Shown in pieces: positions 16,484-24,894 of a stretch of DNA of 64,000 nucleotides. The stretch spans positions 496,001 to 560,000 of the forward strand of contig NZ_JAEPNI010000002.1 of NCBI RefSeq assembly GCF_017643475.1, read 5' to 3'. A program made the translations under genes and the position numbers. Source of the stretch: Maricaulis sp. GTDB taxonomy: Bacteria; Pseudomonadota; Alphaproteobacteria; Caulobacterales; Maricaulaceae. The number at the start of each line of letters is the position of its first letter. The first letter of the stretch is position 1. The notes under the pieces are model-generated. The model saw nothing but the letters and a program-made list of their open reading frames with translations, was not told where the DNA came from and did not search any database.

Positions 16484-17425
16484 TTACTTGACGTTGGACG
16501 CCATCAGGCAGAGCTGTTCGAACATCACGTCGACGGCGGCCAAGGCCGTGATTTCGGTCGGGTCATAGGGCGGCGAGACTTCCATGATGTCGGCCGCGAC
16601 CAGATTGTCGATCTCGAAGGCGCGCAGGATGCGCTGGGCTTCATAGGTGGTCAGGCCACCGGGGACCGGCGTGCCGGTGCCCGGTGCATAGGCCGGATCC
16701 AGCGCGTCGATATCGAAGGACATATAGGTCGGTCCCTCGAATTTCGGCAGACGCTTGATGAAGGCTTCCAGGCCATTCATGCGCACATCGTCCACCGTGG
16801 TGACATTGACGCCGAATTTCTCGACCACGCCCATATCATCATTGGCCGCCAGCGGACCCCGAATGCCGAACTGCCAGGTGTTCTGCGGCTTCACCAGGCC
16901 TTCTTCCAGTGCGTGTCGCAGGAAGGCTCCGTGGTGATACTCACAGCCCCACGCGGCCGGATAGGTGTCCAGGTGGGCATCGAAATGGATGAAGTTCACC
17001 GGGCCGTATTTCTTCGCCACAGCACGCAGCAGCGGCAGGGTGTTGGAGTGATCGCCCCCGACCGCGATGAACTTCTTGTCGCGCGCCAGGATGTCACCGA
17101 AGAATGTCTCGACCCGCTCGCCGGTCTGCGCCATGTCGATCGGCACAGTCGGGCAATCACCGATATCGGCGCATTTCAGCTTCTCCACGAAGTTGATTTC
17201 ACGCGTCATGTGATAGCCGCGCCCCATGGAGGACAGCTCGCGCACCTTTGTCGGCGCAAAACGCGCGCCCGGGCGATAGCTCAGCGCGCCGTCATAAGGC
17301 AGGCCCGCCAGGGCAACATCATAACCGGCATCAATGCCGACATGCGGCAGGCGGAAAAAGGTCTTGATGGCCGCAAAACGCGGTTGTTCGCGACCCGGGA
17401 TCGGTGTGAAATCTATCTCGCTCAT
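16484..17425 (-). CDS. speB: Ureohydrolase (agmatinase-like)
   Basis: A 313-aa metal-dependent hydrolase releasing urea. The binuclear Mn site is visible: GGDHS, FDAHLDT and SFDIDALDPAYAPGTGTP. The family covers agmatinase, guanidinobutyrase, arginase and guanidinase. The sequence does not settle the substrate, but length and the YHHGAFLRHA segment fit the agmatinase branch. The symbol is therefore tentative. It is monocistronic, 65 nt from the DUF1028 gene. Confidence 0.85.
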   Translation of the reverse strand: MSEIDFTPIPGREQPRFAAIKTFFRLPHVGIDAGYDVALAGLPYDGALSYRPGARFAPTKVRELSSMGRGYHMTREINFVEKLKCADIGDCPTVPIDMAQTGERVETFFGDILARDKKFIAVGGDHSNTLPLLRAVAKKYGPVNFIHFDAHLDTYPAAWGCEYHHGAFLRHALEEGLVKPQNTWQFGIRGPLAANDDMGVVEKFGVNVTTVDDVRMNGLEAFIKRLPKFEGPTYMSFDIDALDPAYAPGTGTPVPGGLTTYEAQRILRAFEIDNLVAADIMEVSPPYDPTEITALAAVDVMFEQLCLMASNVK

Positions 17426-17521
17426 TCCCCCGTCCTATCACGCAAAACGGGCATGGCAAGTTGCGATAACGCTCCCACGCTGCAGCATGTTTGCAGGCCC
17501 AGCCCGATTGGAGACACGACC

Positions 17522-18013
17522 ATGCGCGAGCACCTGCTCTACCTCGCCGGATATAATCGCTGGGCCAATGCCCGCATTTTCGACATGGCCTGGTCGCTCA
17601 GTGAAGCGGACCGCCGCCGCGACTGTCAGGGCTTTTTCAGAAACTTGCATGCAACGCTGGATCATATCATCGTGGCCGAACGCATCTGGCTGGCCCGCTG
17701 GAATGGCGAACCCCAGCCCTTCGATGACCTTGCGACCCCGCTGCACGACGATTTCGAGGCGCTGGAAAAGGCTCGGATCGCCCAGGACCACGTTCTCAGC
17801 ACCATGGTGGACCGGCATGATGATGCTGCCCTGGCGCAAGAGCTCAGCTATCACAACATGGCCGGAGAGCCGCTGAAACTGCAGAAAGGCCTGATCCTGC
17901 TGCACCTGTTCAATCACGCCACGCATCATCGTGGCCAGTGCCATCACATGCTGAGCCAGCTGGGCGCCGACGCGCCCGTGCTGGACATGCCGTTCTACCT
18001 GCTTGATTTGTAA
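17522..18013 (+). CDS. DinB family protein
   Basis: A 163-aa four-helix-bundle protein. The metal ligands of the DinB/YfiT superfamily are in place: His in NLHATLDHI (about residue 46) and HATHHRGQ (about residue 138). ATG 17522 has GGAGAC just upstream; the very long frame that extends 1.2 kb upstream is antisense to other genes. The family includes damage-inducible proteins and thiol transferases. Exact role unknown. Confidence 0.85.
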   Translation: MREHLLYLAGYNRWANARIFDMAWSLSEADRRRDCQGFFRNLHATLDHIIVAERIWLARWNGEPQPFDDLATPLHDDFEALEKARIAQDHVLSTMVDRHDDAALAQELSYHNMAGEPLKLQKGLILLHLFNHATHHRGQCHHMLSQLGADAPVLDMPFYLLDL

Positions 18014-18107
18014 GGCCAGGTGTAACGGGGGATTGTACATGCTCACAATTCCACTGGCCGAAAGCCCGCAATGCGACTAGCAAACCCGCTGTAACCATGG
18101 GGGATGT

Positions 18108-19058
18108 ATGCCCGAAACAATTCTAGAGCTCGCCAACGTCACCAAGACGTTCAAGGGCAAGACCGCGGTCAACGACGTCAGTTTTTCCGTCGAACGCGGT
18201 CAGATTACCGGTTTCCTCGGCCCGAACGGTGCCGGCAAGACAACCAGCCTGCGCATGTCGCTGGGTATTCTCACGCCGGATCGCGGCAAGGTCACGCTGT
18301 TCGGCAAAAAGCCCGGACCCAAGGCGCTGGATCGTGTCGGCTTCCTGCCGGAAGAGCGCGGCATCTATCGCCGCATGAAGGTGATTGATGTCATCGTCTT
18401 CTTTGCCCGCCTCAAGGGTGTTGAAGCCGGTGAGGCCAAGAAACGCGGGCTGAAAATGCTCGACGAGTTCGAGCTTCTGCACGCCGCGGAACAGCCGGTC
18501 AAAACCCTCTCCAAGGGCATGGCCCAGAAGGTCCAGATCATCTCGACCCTGGTGCACCAGCCGGAATTCATCATCCTGGACGAGCCGTTTTCCGGTCTCG
18601 ACCCGGTCAACCAGAAATCCCTCGAGCGCATCGTCCGCGCCCAGGCCGATGCCGGTCGCACAATCCTGTTCTCCACCCACGTGATGGAGCATGCAGAGCG
18701 CCTGTGCGACAAGATCCTGCTGATTGCCAATGGCACCAAGATCTTTGACGGTTCCGTCAAACAGGCACTGGGCGAAGTCCCGCGCCGGATCTTCCTGGAA
18801 ACCGTTTCCGAACACGATCTTCTCGCCCTGCTGGACGCCTATGGCGATGTCCGCCGCGATGAAGGTGGTGATGACGCCGTGCGCTGCTGGTCTCTGGACC
18901 TGGCCGCCGGCGCTGATGCCCAGGACGTGCTCAAGGCCTGTGTGGATGCAGGCGTGAAACTCACCCGTTTCGAACCGGTGCGCGCGCACCTGCATGATGC
19001 TTTTGTCCACCTCGTCGAAAGCGCTGGCGGCAAACTGACGGAGACGACTGATGCGTAA
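18108..19058 (+). CDS. ABC-2 type exporter ATP-binding subunit
   Basis: A 316-aa ATPase with Walker A GPNGAGKTT (about residue 38), signature LSKGMAQKVQ, Walker B FIILDEPFSGLDP and the H-loop STHVMEHAE. A C-terminal DUF4162-like extension (about residues 215-310) is found in NatA-type exporters. It overlaps the permease gene by 8 nt. The pair resembles NatAB (Na+ or drug export), but the substrate is not visible. Confidence 0.92.
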   Translation: MPETILELANVTKTFKGKTAVNDVSFSVERGQITGFLGPNGAGKTTSLRMSLGILTPDRGKVTLFGKKPGPKALDRVGFLPEERGIYRRMKVIDVIVFFARLKGVEAGEAKKRGLKMLDEFELLHAAEQPVKTLSKGMAQKVQIISTLVHQPEFIILDEPFSGLDPVNQKSLERIVRAQADAGRTILFSTHVMEHAERLCDKILLIANGTKIFDGSVKQALGEVPRRIFLETVSEHDLLALLDAYGDVRRDEGGDDAVRCWSLDLAAGADAQDVLKACVDAGVKLTRFEPVRAHLHDAFVHLVESAGGKLTETTDA

Positions 19059-20442
19059 TATCTATCTGATCGCCCGCCGCGAATTTCTCTCCTACGTCGC
19101 CACCTGGGGCTTCTGGCTCTCGCTGGCATCCGTCCCGCTGTTCATGGGCCTGGGTTTCGGCCTGCCCATGCTGATCGAGAACTCCCAGCCGACACGCCAC
19201 TATGTGATTGTGGATGAAAGCGGGGGGCAGTTGGAACAGGCGTTAGTCGACGGCTTTACGCGTGCCCAAGAACAACAGATCGCGGAAATACAGGAAGCCG
19301 TCACAGAGATGGTCGGCGACAATCCCCAGGTCCAGCAGGCTATGGCCAGCGGCATGATGCAACAGATCGGCGATGGACGATATCAGCGCATCGACCTTGG
19401 ATTGACCGATCTGGAGGCACTGCGTCCCTATTTGCTGGAAGAACAAGCCATTGAAATCGACGGCGAAGAAGCCTCGCTTTTCGCGGCTGTCTTTCTCCGT
19501 GGCAGTGTCGAAAACGGGATCGAAGTCGACTATTGGAGCAAGAACCGCACGGATAGCGGATTGCGATCGTCGATCAGCCGGGCCCTGGAAGATTACATGC
19601 AGGAGGCCCACTTGCTGTCCGGCGGGGTCTCTCCTGGTTTGCTGCAAGCGGCCGAGGCGCTTGAACCGGAAGTTCGTGAACTGAACCCGGAACGCAGCGG
19701 CGCAGATGCCACTGTCACCGATGCCGAACGCATTCCGTTCATCATGGGTGTAGCCGTCGCCTTCGCTTTGTGGATCATCATCTTCTCAGTGGTGAACATG
19801 CTGCTGACAGCGATGATCGAGGAGAAGGGCAACAAGGTTCTCGAAATGATGATGTCCGCGACACGTCATTACGAAATCCTGACCGGCAAGCTGCTTGGCG
19901 TGGCCTGTGTGTCCGCTACACTGCTCGTCTTCTGGATGGGCCTTGCGCTGGGTGGGGCAACCCTGGTCCAGCAAGCCGCTGCAAGCGCCGACATCCCGGT
20001 TGCCGAAATCTTCTCGGCCTTGCTTGACCCGGGTCTTCTGTTGCCGGCGCTGGGCTATTTCGTCATCGGCTATCTGATGTATGGCGCGGTTTTCCTGGCC
20101 GTCGGTTCGCTCTGCGACACGATCCAGGATGCCCAGACCCTGATGAGCCCGATCATGCTGATCATGATGGTGCCCCTCTTCCTGGTGATGATCTCGGCAG
20201 ATTCACCGGACAGCCCGATCGTGGCAATCGCCAGCTGGGTTCCGGTGTGGACGCCCTTCATCATGCTGGCCCGCCTGCCGCACGACCCGGCCATGATCGA
20301 GCTTGTCGGTACGACGCTGGTGATGCTGGTCACGGCGATTGGCGTGATCTGGGGTGCCGGTGCGGTCTTCCGCCTTGGCTCGCTCAACCAGGCCAATCAG
20401 GAGACCATCAAGGGCTGGTTCAGCTTCGGCAAGAAGAGCTAG
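19051..20442 (+). CDS. ABC-2 type exporter permease
   Basis: A 463-aa membrane protein with an N-terminal helix (about residues 12-36), a large extracytoplasmic domain (about 45-220) and a C-terminal six-helix block (about 225-445) containing EEKGNKVLEMMMSA, the conserved cytoplasmic motif of NatB-type permeases. It forms the export channel with the preceding ATPase. A dispersed hairpin repeat follows immediately. Confidence 0.9.
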   Translation: MRNIYLIARREFLSYVATWGFWLSLASVPLFMGLGFGLPMLIENSQPTRHYVIVDESGGQLEQALVDGFTRAQEQQIAEIQEAVTEMVGDNPQVQQAMASGMMQQIGDGRYQRIDLGLTDLEALRPYLLEEQAIEIDGEEASLFAAVFLRGSVENGIEVDYWSKNRTDSGLRSSISRALEDYMQEAHLLSGGVSPGLLQAAEALEPEVRELNPERSGADATVTDAERIPFIMGVAVAFALWIIIFSVVNMLLTAMIEEKGNKVLEMMMSATRHYEILTGKLLGVACVSATLLVFWMGLALGGATLVQQAAASADIPVAEIFSALLDPGLLLPALGYFVIGYLMYGAVFLAVGSLCDTIQDAQTLMSPIMLIMMVPLFLVMISADSPDSPIVAIASWVPVWTPFIMLARLPHDPAMIELVGTTLVMLVTAIGVIWGAGAVFRLGSLNQANQETIKGWFSFGKKS

Positions 20443-20450
20443 CTGGCGAT

Positions 20451-20602
20451 CTTCCCCATTCATGGGGAAGTGGGCTCGCCGGAGCCTTGGCGAAGGCGAG
20501 GTCGAAGGGGGCGAGCGCAGCGAGCTGACCTCCGGGCTTCGCCCTCCGGCCCCTCCGTCCTTCTTCGCCAAGGCTACGAAGGACACCTCCCCGGTGGGGA
20601 GG
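20451..20602. repeat. Complete composite hairpin repeat (family A), about 152 bp
   Basis: It is bounded by two hairpins: CTTCCCCAT-TC-ATGGGGAAG (20451-20470) and CCTCCCC-GGT-GGGGAGG (20586-20602). The middle carries GAGCCTTGGCGAAGGC and CTTCGCCAAGGC, also self-complementary. The same two-hairpin layout appears at 22479-22622 (opposite order) and 58823-58963. Confidence 0.8.
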
Positions 20603-20612
20603 ATAAGGGAGC

Positions 20613-21062
20613 CTAGCTGGCGATATTGGGTCGGACCCGCACGGCACGCGGGTCCACCACCTCTCCACACTCCGAACAGGTCGTGACGGTGTGGAAATCA
20701 TGCCCGCAGCTTGTATGGGTGTGAACGACAGGTGGTCCGGCCGGATCGGCGTAATGCCGGTCGCCCCAGTTCACCATCGCCATGAGGGCTGGATAGAGAT
20801 CCAGCCCTTTTTGCGTCAGGCGATACTCATGACGCACCGGACGTTCCTGATAGGCGTGTTTTTCCAGCACCCCCTCCTCGACCAGATGCGCCAGGCGCTC
20901 GGTCAGGACGCGGCGGGCAATGCCCAGGTTTTTCTGGAAGTCCTCGAAGCGGCGAACCCGCAAGAACGCTTCACGCAGGACCAGCAAGGTCCAGCGATCC
21001 CCGATCACGGACAGGGTCCGGGCGAGCGAGCATTTCTCGGATCGAAGTTCATTCCAGCGCAT
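20613..21062 (-). CDS. HxlR family winged-helix regulator
   Basis: A 149-aa regulator. MRWNELRSEKCSLARTLSVI followed by GDRWTLLVLREAFL and RRVLTERLAHLVEEGVL is the HxlR core; the conserved Cys near residue 11 can sense thiols or aldehydes in this family. The tail has extra Cys and His (HTSCGHDFHTVTTCSECG, about residues 105-135), a likely metal knuckle not present in all HxlR members. ATG 21062 is preferred over 21092. It is divergent from the SDR/isomerase operon and probably regulates it. Confidence 0.88.
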   Translation of the reverse strand: MRWNELRSEKCSLARTLSVIGDRWTLLVLREAFLRVRRFEDFQKNLGIARRVLTERLAHLVEEGVLEKHAYQERPVRHEYRLTQKGLDLYPALMAMVNWGDRHYADPAGPPVVHTHTSCGHDFHTVTTCSECGEVVDPRAVRVRPNIAS

Positions 21063-21132
21063 GTCAATCTTCTGGCATTGACTCCGTTCCATTTCAAGAC
21101 TTAGCTGGTCTTAAATTAAGATGGAGTGAGAG

Positions 21133-21876
21133 ATGAGCTCACGAAATGCCTCATGCGCCATCGTCGGGGCCGGCGATTTCATCGGCTCCGCCATAGCCCG
21201 CAAGTTCGCCAGCGAGGGCTATACGGTCTTTGCCGGCCGCCGCAATGGCGACAAGCTGGAACCGCTGCGGGCCGAGATCGAGGCGGCAGGCGGCAGGCTG
21301 GTTCACGTCTCCATGGATGCGCGCGAGGAAAAAAGCGTGACCGACTTCCTCAACGCCGCCAATGACGCTGCACCGCTGGAGGTCGTCATCTCCAATCCCG
21401 GCGCCAATGTGAACTATCCGCTGCTGGACACGACGGAACGGCTTTTCTTCAAGGTCTGGGAAATGGCCTGCAAATCCGGCTTCCTGACGGGCCGTGAGGC
21501 CGCGCGCATCATGCTGGAGCATGGGCGCGGCTCGATCTTCTTCACGGGCGCCACGGCCAGCATGCGCGGCGGCAAGGGCTATGCAGCCTTTGCCAGTGCC
21601 AAGGGCGGGCTGCGCCTGATGGCCCAGGCCATGGCGCGCGAGCTGGGACCCCAGAATATCCATGTCGCCCACCTGGTCATCGATGCCGGGGTCGACACGG
21701 CATTTGTCCGCGAACGCATCGAGGAAGCCGTCGGCAAGGAGGCGCTGGAGAACATGCCTGCCGACCGCTTGATGGACCCGACGTCCATCGCAAACGCTTA
21801 TTGGGCCCTGCACCAGCAGAGCCGCGACGCCTGGACCTTTGAAATGGACCTGCGCCCCTATGGAGAGACCTGGTAA
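21133..21876 (+). CDS. Short-chain dehydrogenase/reductase, atypical active site
   Basis: A 247-aa Rossmann protein. The cofactor loop is GAGDFIGSAIA and the segment RRNGDKLEPL suggests NADP(H). In the catalytic region, FTGATASMRGG and GYAAFASAKGGLR are seen: the position of the catalytic Tyr (Y-x3-K) holds Phe, as in the SDR_c10-like branch (HVAHLVIDAG). Either the neighbouring Tyr is used or catalysis differs. Its stop codon overlaps the ATG of the isomerase gene by one base. Confidence 0.85.
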   Translation: MSSRNASCAIVGAGDFIGSAIARKFASEGYTVFAGRRNGDKLEPLRAEIEAAGGRLVHVSMDAREEKSVTDFLNAANDAAPLEVVISNPGANVNYPLLDTTERLFFKVWEMACKSGFLTGREAARIMLEHGRGSIFFTGATASMRGGKGYAAFASAKGGLRLMAQAMARELGPQNIHVAHLVIDAGVDTAFVRERIEEAVGKEALENMPADRLMDPTSIANAYWALHQQSRDAWTFEMDLRPYGETW

Positions 21877-22472
21877 TGTCTGACTTGGAATTCCTGTTCG
21901 ATTTTGGCAGCCCCAACGCCTATCTGGCCTGGAAGGCCATGCAGACGATGGAGGCGTTCAAGACGGCCGAGATCAAGACGACGCCTGTCCTGCTGGGGGG
22001 CATTTTCAAATCAACGGGCAATACGCCGCCCATGCTGGCCTTTGGCGGTGTACCTGCAAAGATGAAGTATCTGGGCACCGAGATGGAGCGCTTCCAGAAG
22101 CGCCACGGTATCACCGACTTCCAGTTCAACCCGAATTTCCCGGTCAACACGCTGATGCTGATGCGCGGGTGTTTCGTGGCCATCGATGAAGGTTATCTGG
22201 ACAAGTATCTCGCTGCAGGATTCCACTACATGTGGGAGGCCGGCTCGAAAATGGACGACAAGACCGTCTTCGCCCGGGCCTTCACCGAAGCCGGCCTGGA
22301 TGGCGATCACATCCTCGCCCGCTCCCAGGAACCCGCCATCAAGAAAGCCCTCATGGACACCACCCAGTCCGCCGTCGACCGCGACGTCTTCGGCATCCCC
22401 AGCTTCTTCGTCGGCGATGACCTCTATTTCGGCAAGGACACGCTGTGGGAGATCGCCGAGCGGGTGGGATAG
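21876..22472 (+). CDS. 2-hydroxychromene-2-carboxylate isomerase / DsbA-family protein
   Basis: A 198-aa kappa-GST-like thioredoxin fold protein. FLFDFGSPNAYLAWKAM carries the usual Ser/Pro cofactor region, with VLLGGIFKSTGN and GIPSFFVGDDLYFGKD (cis-Pro loop) further on. The family isomerises hydroxychromene carboxylates with glutathione in naphthalene catabolism, but members next to SDRs are often of unknown substrate. Coupled to the SDR by a one-base overlap; likely under HxlR control. Confidence 0.88.
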   Translation: MSDLEFLFDFGSPNAYLAWKAMQTMEAFKTAEIKTTPVLLGGIFKSTGNTPPMLAFGGVPAKMKYLGTEMERFQKRHGITDFQFNPNFPVNTLMLMRGCFVAIDEGYLDKYLAAGFHYMWEAGSKMDDKTVFARAFTEAGLDGDHILARSQEPAIKKALMDTTQSAVDRDVFGIPSFFVGDDLYFGKDTLWEIAERVG

Positions 22473-22478
22473 CCTTAT

Positions 22479-22622
22479 CCTCCCCCTCGGGGAGGTGTCC
22501 CGAAGGGACGGAGGGGCCGGAGCGCGAAGCGCGGAGATTTAGTGCTCACTGGCGTTCGCACCCCCTTCGACCTCGCCTTCGCCTCTGGCTTCGGCGACCC
22601 CACTTCCCCGCGTACGGGGAAG
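22479..22622. repeat. Complete composite hairpin repeat (family A), inverted copy
   Basis: Begins with CCTCCCC-CTC-GGGGAGG (22479-22495) and ends with CTTCCCCG-CGTA-CGGGGAAG (22603-22622). The inner CTCGCCTTCGCCTCTGGCTT matches the copy at 12481. It lies 7 nt after the isomerase stop. Confidence 0.8.
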
Positions 22623-22865
22623 ATATCCCTACCGCTCAAACCTCGGGCATACTCTCCCGTGGTCCATGTCGTGGGAGGCGAGAGCTCAGTCTTTTCGGGC
22701 GTGGATGTACGGGAAGCGTCTGTCGACCTATCAAGGTCATCTGGCATGGCAGACAGCAAACCCGTGTGCGGGAGGCCTTTAACCCCTGCTCTAGACTAAA
22801 TTCCGGTTTAACCGGTCTCCCGCATGCCTCTCACTCCAGATCGCGAGATCGTGGGGATTTTGGTG

Positions 22866-22928
22866 CTCCCCCCCTCATCGCCCTTCTTCGCCAAGGCTAC
22901 GAAGGACACTTCTCCCCCAAGGGAGAAG
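22866..22928. repeat. Partial family A repeat
   Basis: CTTCTTCGCCAAGGCTACGA is shared with the copy at 20570; it ends in the hairpin CTTCTCCC-CCAA-GGGAGAAG (22909-22928). Confidence 0.65.
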
Positions 22929-23044
22929 GATAAGAACGAGGCTCCACCCGGGGCCAAAGGCCTCGCAAGCGCGATCGCGCGTCGGCGCCCATGCGCCGCC
23001 TTCGCGTCGTGGAAGCTGGACAGGGCAATGATCCTCGGAGTCTG

Positions 23045-23608
23045 CTACTTCACCATATGGAAATCATCATGTTCCATCCAGTTCCGCGCGAACTCCGGAT
23101 CACAGACGTGCGAAACCCAATGCTCTCCCGACGCCGTTAGATACGGAAGACTGAACACCCGTCCCCCAATCTTGTCGAGGTAAGCATTAGCCGCGTCGGT
23201 GGCAATTTCTCCTCCCGGCCCCAGAGGTTCGATACTCACTGGCAGAATACTGCCACCAAAATCGATCCATCTGTCAAACTCTTGAGCGATCCAGGCGATC
23301 AGCTCAGCGAGAATGTGATGATCTGCGGGTTGATTCGAGAGTGCGCTGAGCGAAACAATCGCGCGTGGCCGAAAGCCGATCACTCTTTCAATCTGGTCGA
23401 GTTCATCGGCCGGATAGTAGAAAGACTCAGTCTCCAGGAAAAACCCAGCCGTAAGGCTATCAGCTTGTTCTGCCTTTTTAGAAGACGGACAGAACCAGAA
23501 GTCATCCTCGCGCCAGTGACTGGCGCGGGATTTTAGAAGCGCCACTAAACGGGCTTTCTGCTCTCGCGAAAGTGCCTGCCTTATAAGCGCCGAAGCAACC
23601 GGTCCCAT
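23045..23608 (-). CDS. DUF6368-like hypothetical protein
   Basis: A 187-aa cytosolic protein (MGPVASALIRQALSREQKAR...). The layout, with a central WIDFGGSILP strand and a C-terminal LPYLTASGEHWVSHVCD block, resembles proteins I know as DUF6368, often immunity-like singletons in actinobacteria. The match is from memory. GC content is slightly lower than that of its neighbours and it stands alone between repeats and rpsU, which suggests acquisition. Confidence 0.6.
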   Translation of the reverse strand: MGPVASALIRQALSREQKARLVALLKSRASHWREDDFWFCPSSKKAEQADSLTAGFFLETESFYYPADELDQIERVIGFRPRAIVSLSALSNQPADHHILAELIAWIAQEFDRWIDFGGSILPVSIEPLGPGGEIATDAANAYLDKIGGRVFSLPYLTASGEHWVSHVCDPEFARNWMEHDDFHMVK

Positions 23609-23655
23609 TTCTCACCTTCTTTGACAGTCATCATACGATTTATCGCTGAGAAAAA

Positions 23656-23690
23656 GAAAAAGCCGCTCCCTTTCGGGAACGGCCTTTTCT
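23656..23690 (-). terminator. Intrinsic terminator of rpsU
   Basis: On the minus strand, GCCGTTCCC-GAAA-GGGAGCGGC (23683-23662) is followed by a run of U (CTTTTTCTTTTT). It has A/T runs on both sides and may work in both directions. Confidence 0.9.
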
Positions 23691-23715
23691 TGACTTACTA
23701 CAGGTCCTGGCGACC

Positions 23716-23946
23716 CTAGCGACGTCCGCCACGGCGGCCTACGAGGCCTTCGCGCTGGGCGCGTTTGCGAGCGAGCTTGCGCGCACGGCGAATAGCTTCA
23801 GCCTTCTGGCGAGCTTTTTTCTCCGACGGCTTCTCGAAATGATTCCGGCGCTTCATCTCACGGAAGGTACCCTCCCGCTGCATTTTCTTTTTCAGCGCGC
23901 GGAGCGCTTGCTCCACATTATTGTCGCGCACAACGATCTGTACGAT
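23716..23946 (-). CDS. rpsU: 30S ribosomal protein S21, apparent ATC start
   Basis: A 76-aa basic protein: [20 protein letters not shown] is the classic S21 N-terminus, followed by [20 protein letters not shown]. No ATG, GTG or TTG lies at the expected start. The codon aligned with Met1 is ATC (23946-23944), with a strong Shine-Dalgarno GGAGAGAGA at 23958-23950 at correct spacing. A GTG five codons in would remove the first strand. It is divergent from COQ9, a common alphaproteobacterial arrangement. Confidence 0.9.
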   Translation of the reverse strand: MVQIVVRDNNVEQALRALKKKMQREGTFREMKRRNHFEKPSEKKARQKAEAIRRARKLARKRAQREGLVGRRGGRR

Positions 23947-24098
23947 GGCTCTCTCTCCATTAATTAGGATGCGAGGACCCTCCCCACATCGCTGGTTCGC
24001 CAGAGGCGCGGCAGATAGCAGAGCTGCGACGCTGTGTCCACAGTGCTGTGACATCTCGGACGGATGACCTTGCAGCAAAGATGACGTAGACAGGGCGC

Positions 24099-24776
24099 AT
24101 GACACGTTCTTCCGACACCGCTTCAGACCTTCACCATATCACAAGAGACGCGATTTTGCAGTCTGCACTGGGGATTGCAGCTTTTGACGGCTGGACCGCC
24201 GACAGTTTTGCGGCCGCTGTAAAAGAATCGGGTGTCGATGCAGGATTGGCACACCTGGCCTGCCCGCGCGAGGAGCTGGATCTGATCATTCACTGGTCCA
24301 ACCAGATGGATGCGCAGGCGGAAAAGGCGATTCTCGACAAGGACATCGCGGACATGAAAGTGCGCGACCGGGTGACGTTCTGCGTGCTGGCCCGCCTGGA
24401 AGCCATCGGCCCGAACGAGGAAGCCGCTCGTCGCGCGCGTGCGCGGCTGTTGCTGCCCGACGCTGTCACCGAGAGCGCCAGCCTGGTCTGGAACAGTTGT
24501 GACACGGTCTGGCGGGCGATCGGCGACCAGTCGACCGATTTCAACTTCTATTCCAAACGCGCCATCCTCTCCGGCGTTTATGGCTCGACGCTCAGCGTCT
24601 GGCTGGGCGAGAGCGACCCGGAAAAACCGCGCGCGCGGGAATTCCTCGATCATCGCATCGAGAATGTGATGCAGTTCGAGAAGGCCAAGTGGCAGTTCCG
24701 CAAGGCCACCGCCAACCTGCCCGATCTCGGCTCCATCCTCGGCAAGATGCGTTACGGTTTCGGCCCGCGGGTCTGA
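24099..24776 (+). CDS. COQ9-family ubiquinone biosynthesis protein
   Basis: A 225-aa protein with the TetR-like COQ9 fold. A helical N-terminus is followed by [20 protein letters not shown] and the lipid-binding C-terminal part ([20 protein letters not shown]..., [20 protein letters not shown]). In eukaryotes COQ9 presents lipid intermediates to COQ7; bacterial members are assumed to do likewise. It is followed at 118 nt by an alternative oxidase, so a quinone-related grouping is plausible. Confidence 0.9.
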   Translation: MTRSSDTASDLHHITRDAILQSALGIAAFDGWTADSFAAAVKESGVDAGLAHLACPREELDLIIHWSNQMDAQAEKAILDKDIADMKVRDRVTFCVLARLEAIGPNEEAARRARARLLLPDAVTESASLVWNSCDTVWRAIGDQSTDFNFYSKRAILSGVYGSTLSVWLGESDPEKPRAREFLDHRIENVMQFEKAKWQFRKATANLPDLGSILGKMRYGFGPRV

Positions 24777-24894
24777 CCGGAAACAACCCCACAAAATGTG
24801 TGCGCTTAGCCGCCGCGCGACGGCGTGACATAGCGATTCCGGCGCGCTGATTTCCTAGATTGTCAGCATGACATTGCCCGACAAGGAGGGCCAG

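Larger units (their letters stand above)
22473..23044. other. Gene-free region, 572 nt
   Basis: It holds one complete family A repeat (22479-22622) and one partial copy (22866-22928). The DNA between (22630-22860) has no convincing gene. It contains a GCTCTAGA element near 22790 that resembles an alphaproteobacterial -10, followed by CCGGTT-T-AACCGG (22803-22815). A short unannotated RNA starting here is possible but unsupported. Confidence 0.6.

Noticed and set aside
16322-17521. Very long upstream extension of the DinB frame
   Set aside because: It runs antisense to the DUF1028 and agmatinase genes; a good start with Shine-Dalgarno is at 17522.
22630-22865. Small RNA gene (tmRNA, 6S, RNase P or SRP RNA)
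   Set aside because: A promoter-like element and a small palindrome are present, but none of the conserved core sequences of these RNAs is seen.
22824-23183. 119-codon plus-strand frame
   Set aside because: It is made partly of the family A repeat and overlaps the minus-strand DUF6368-like gene.
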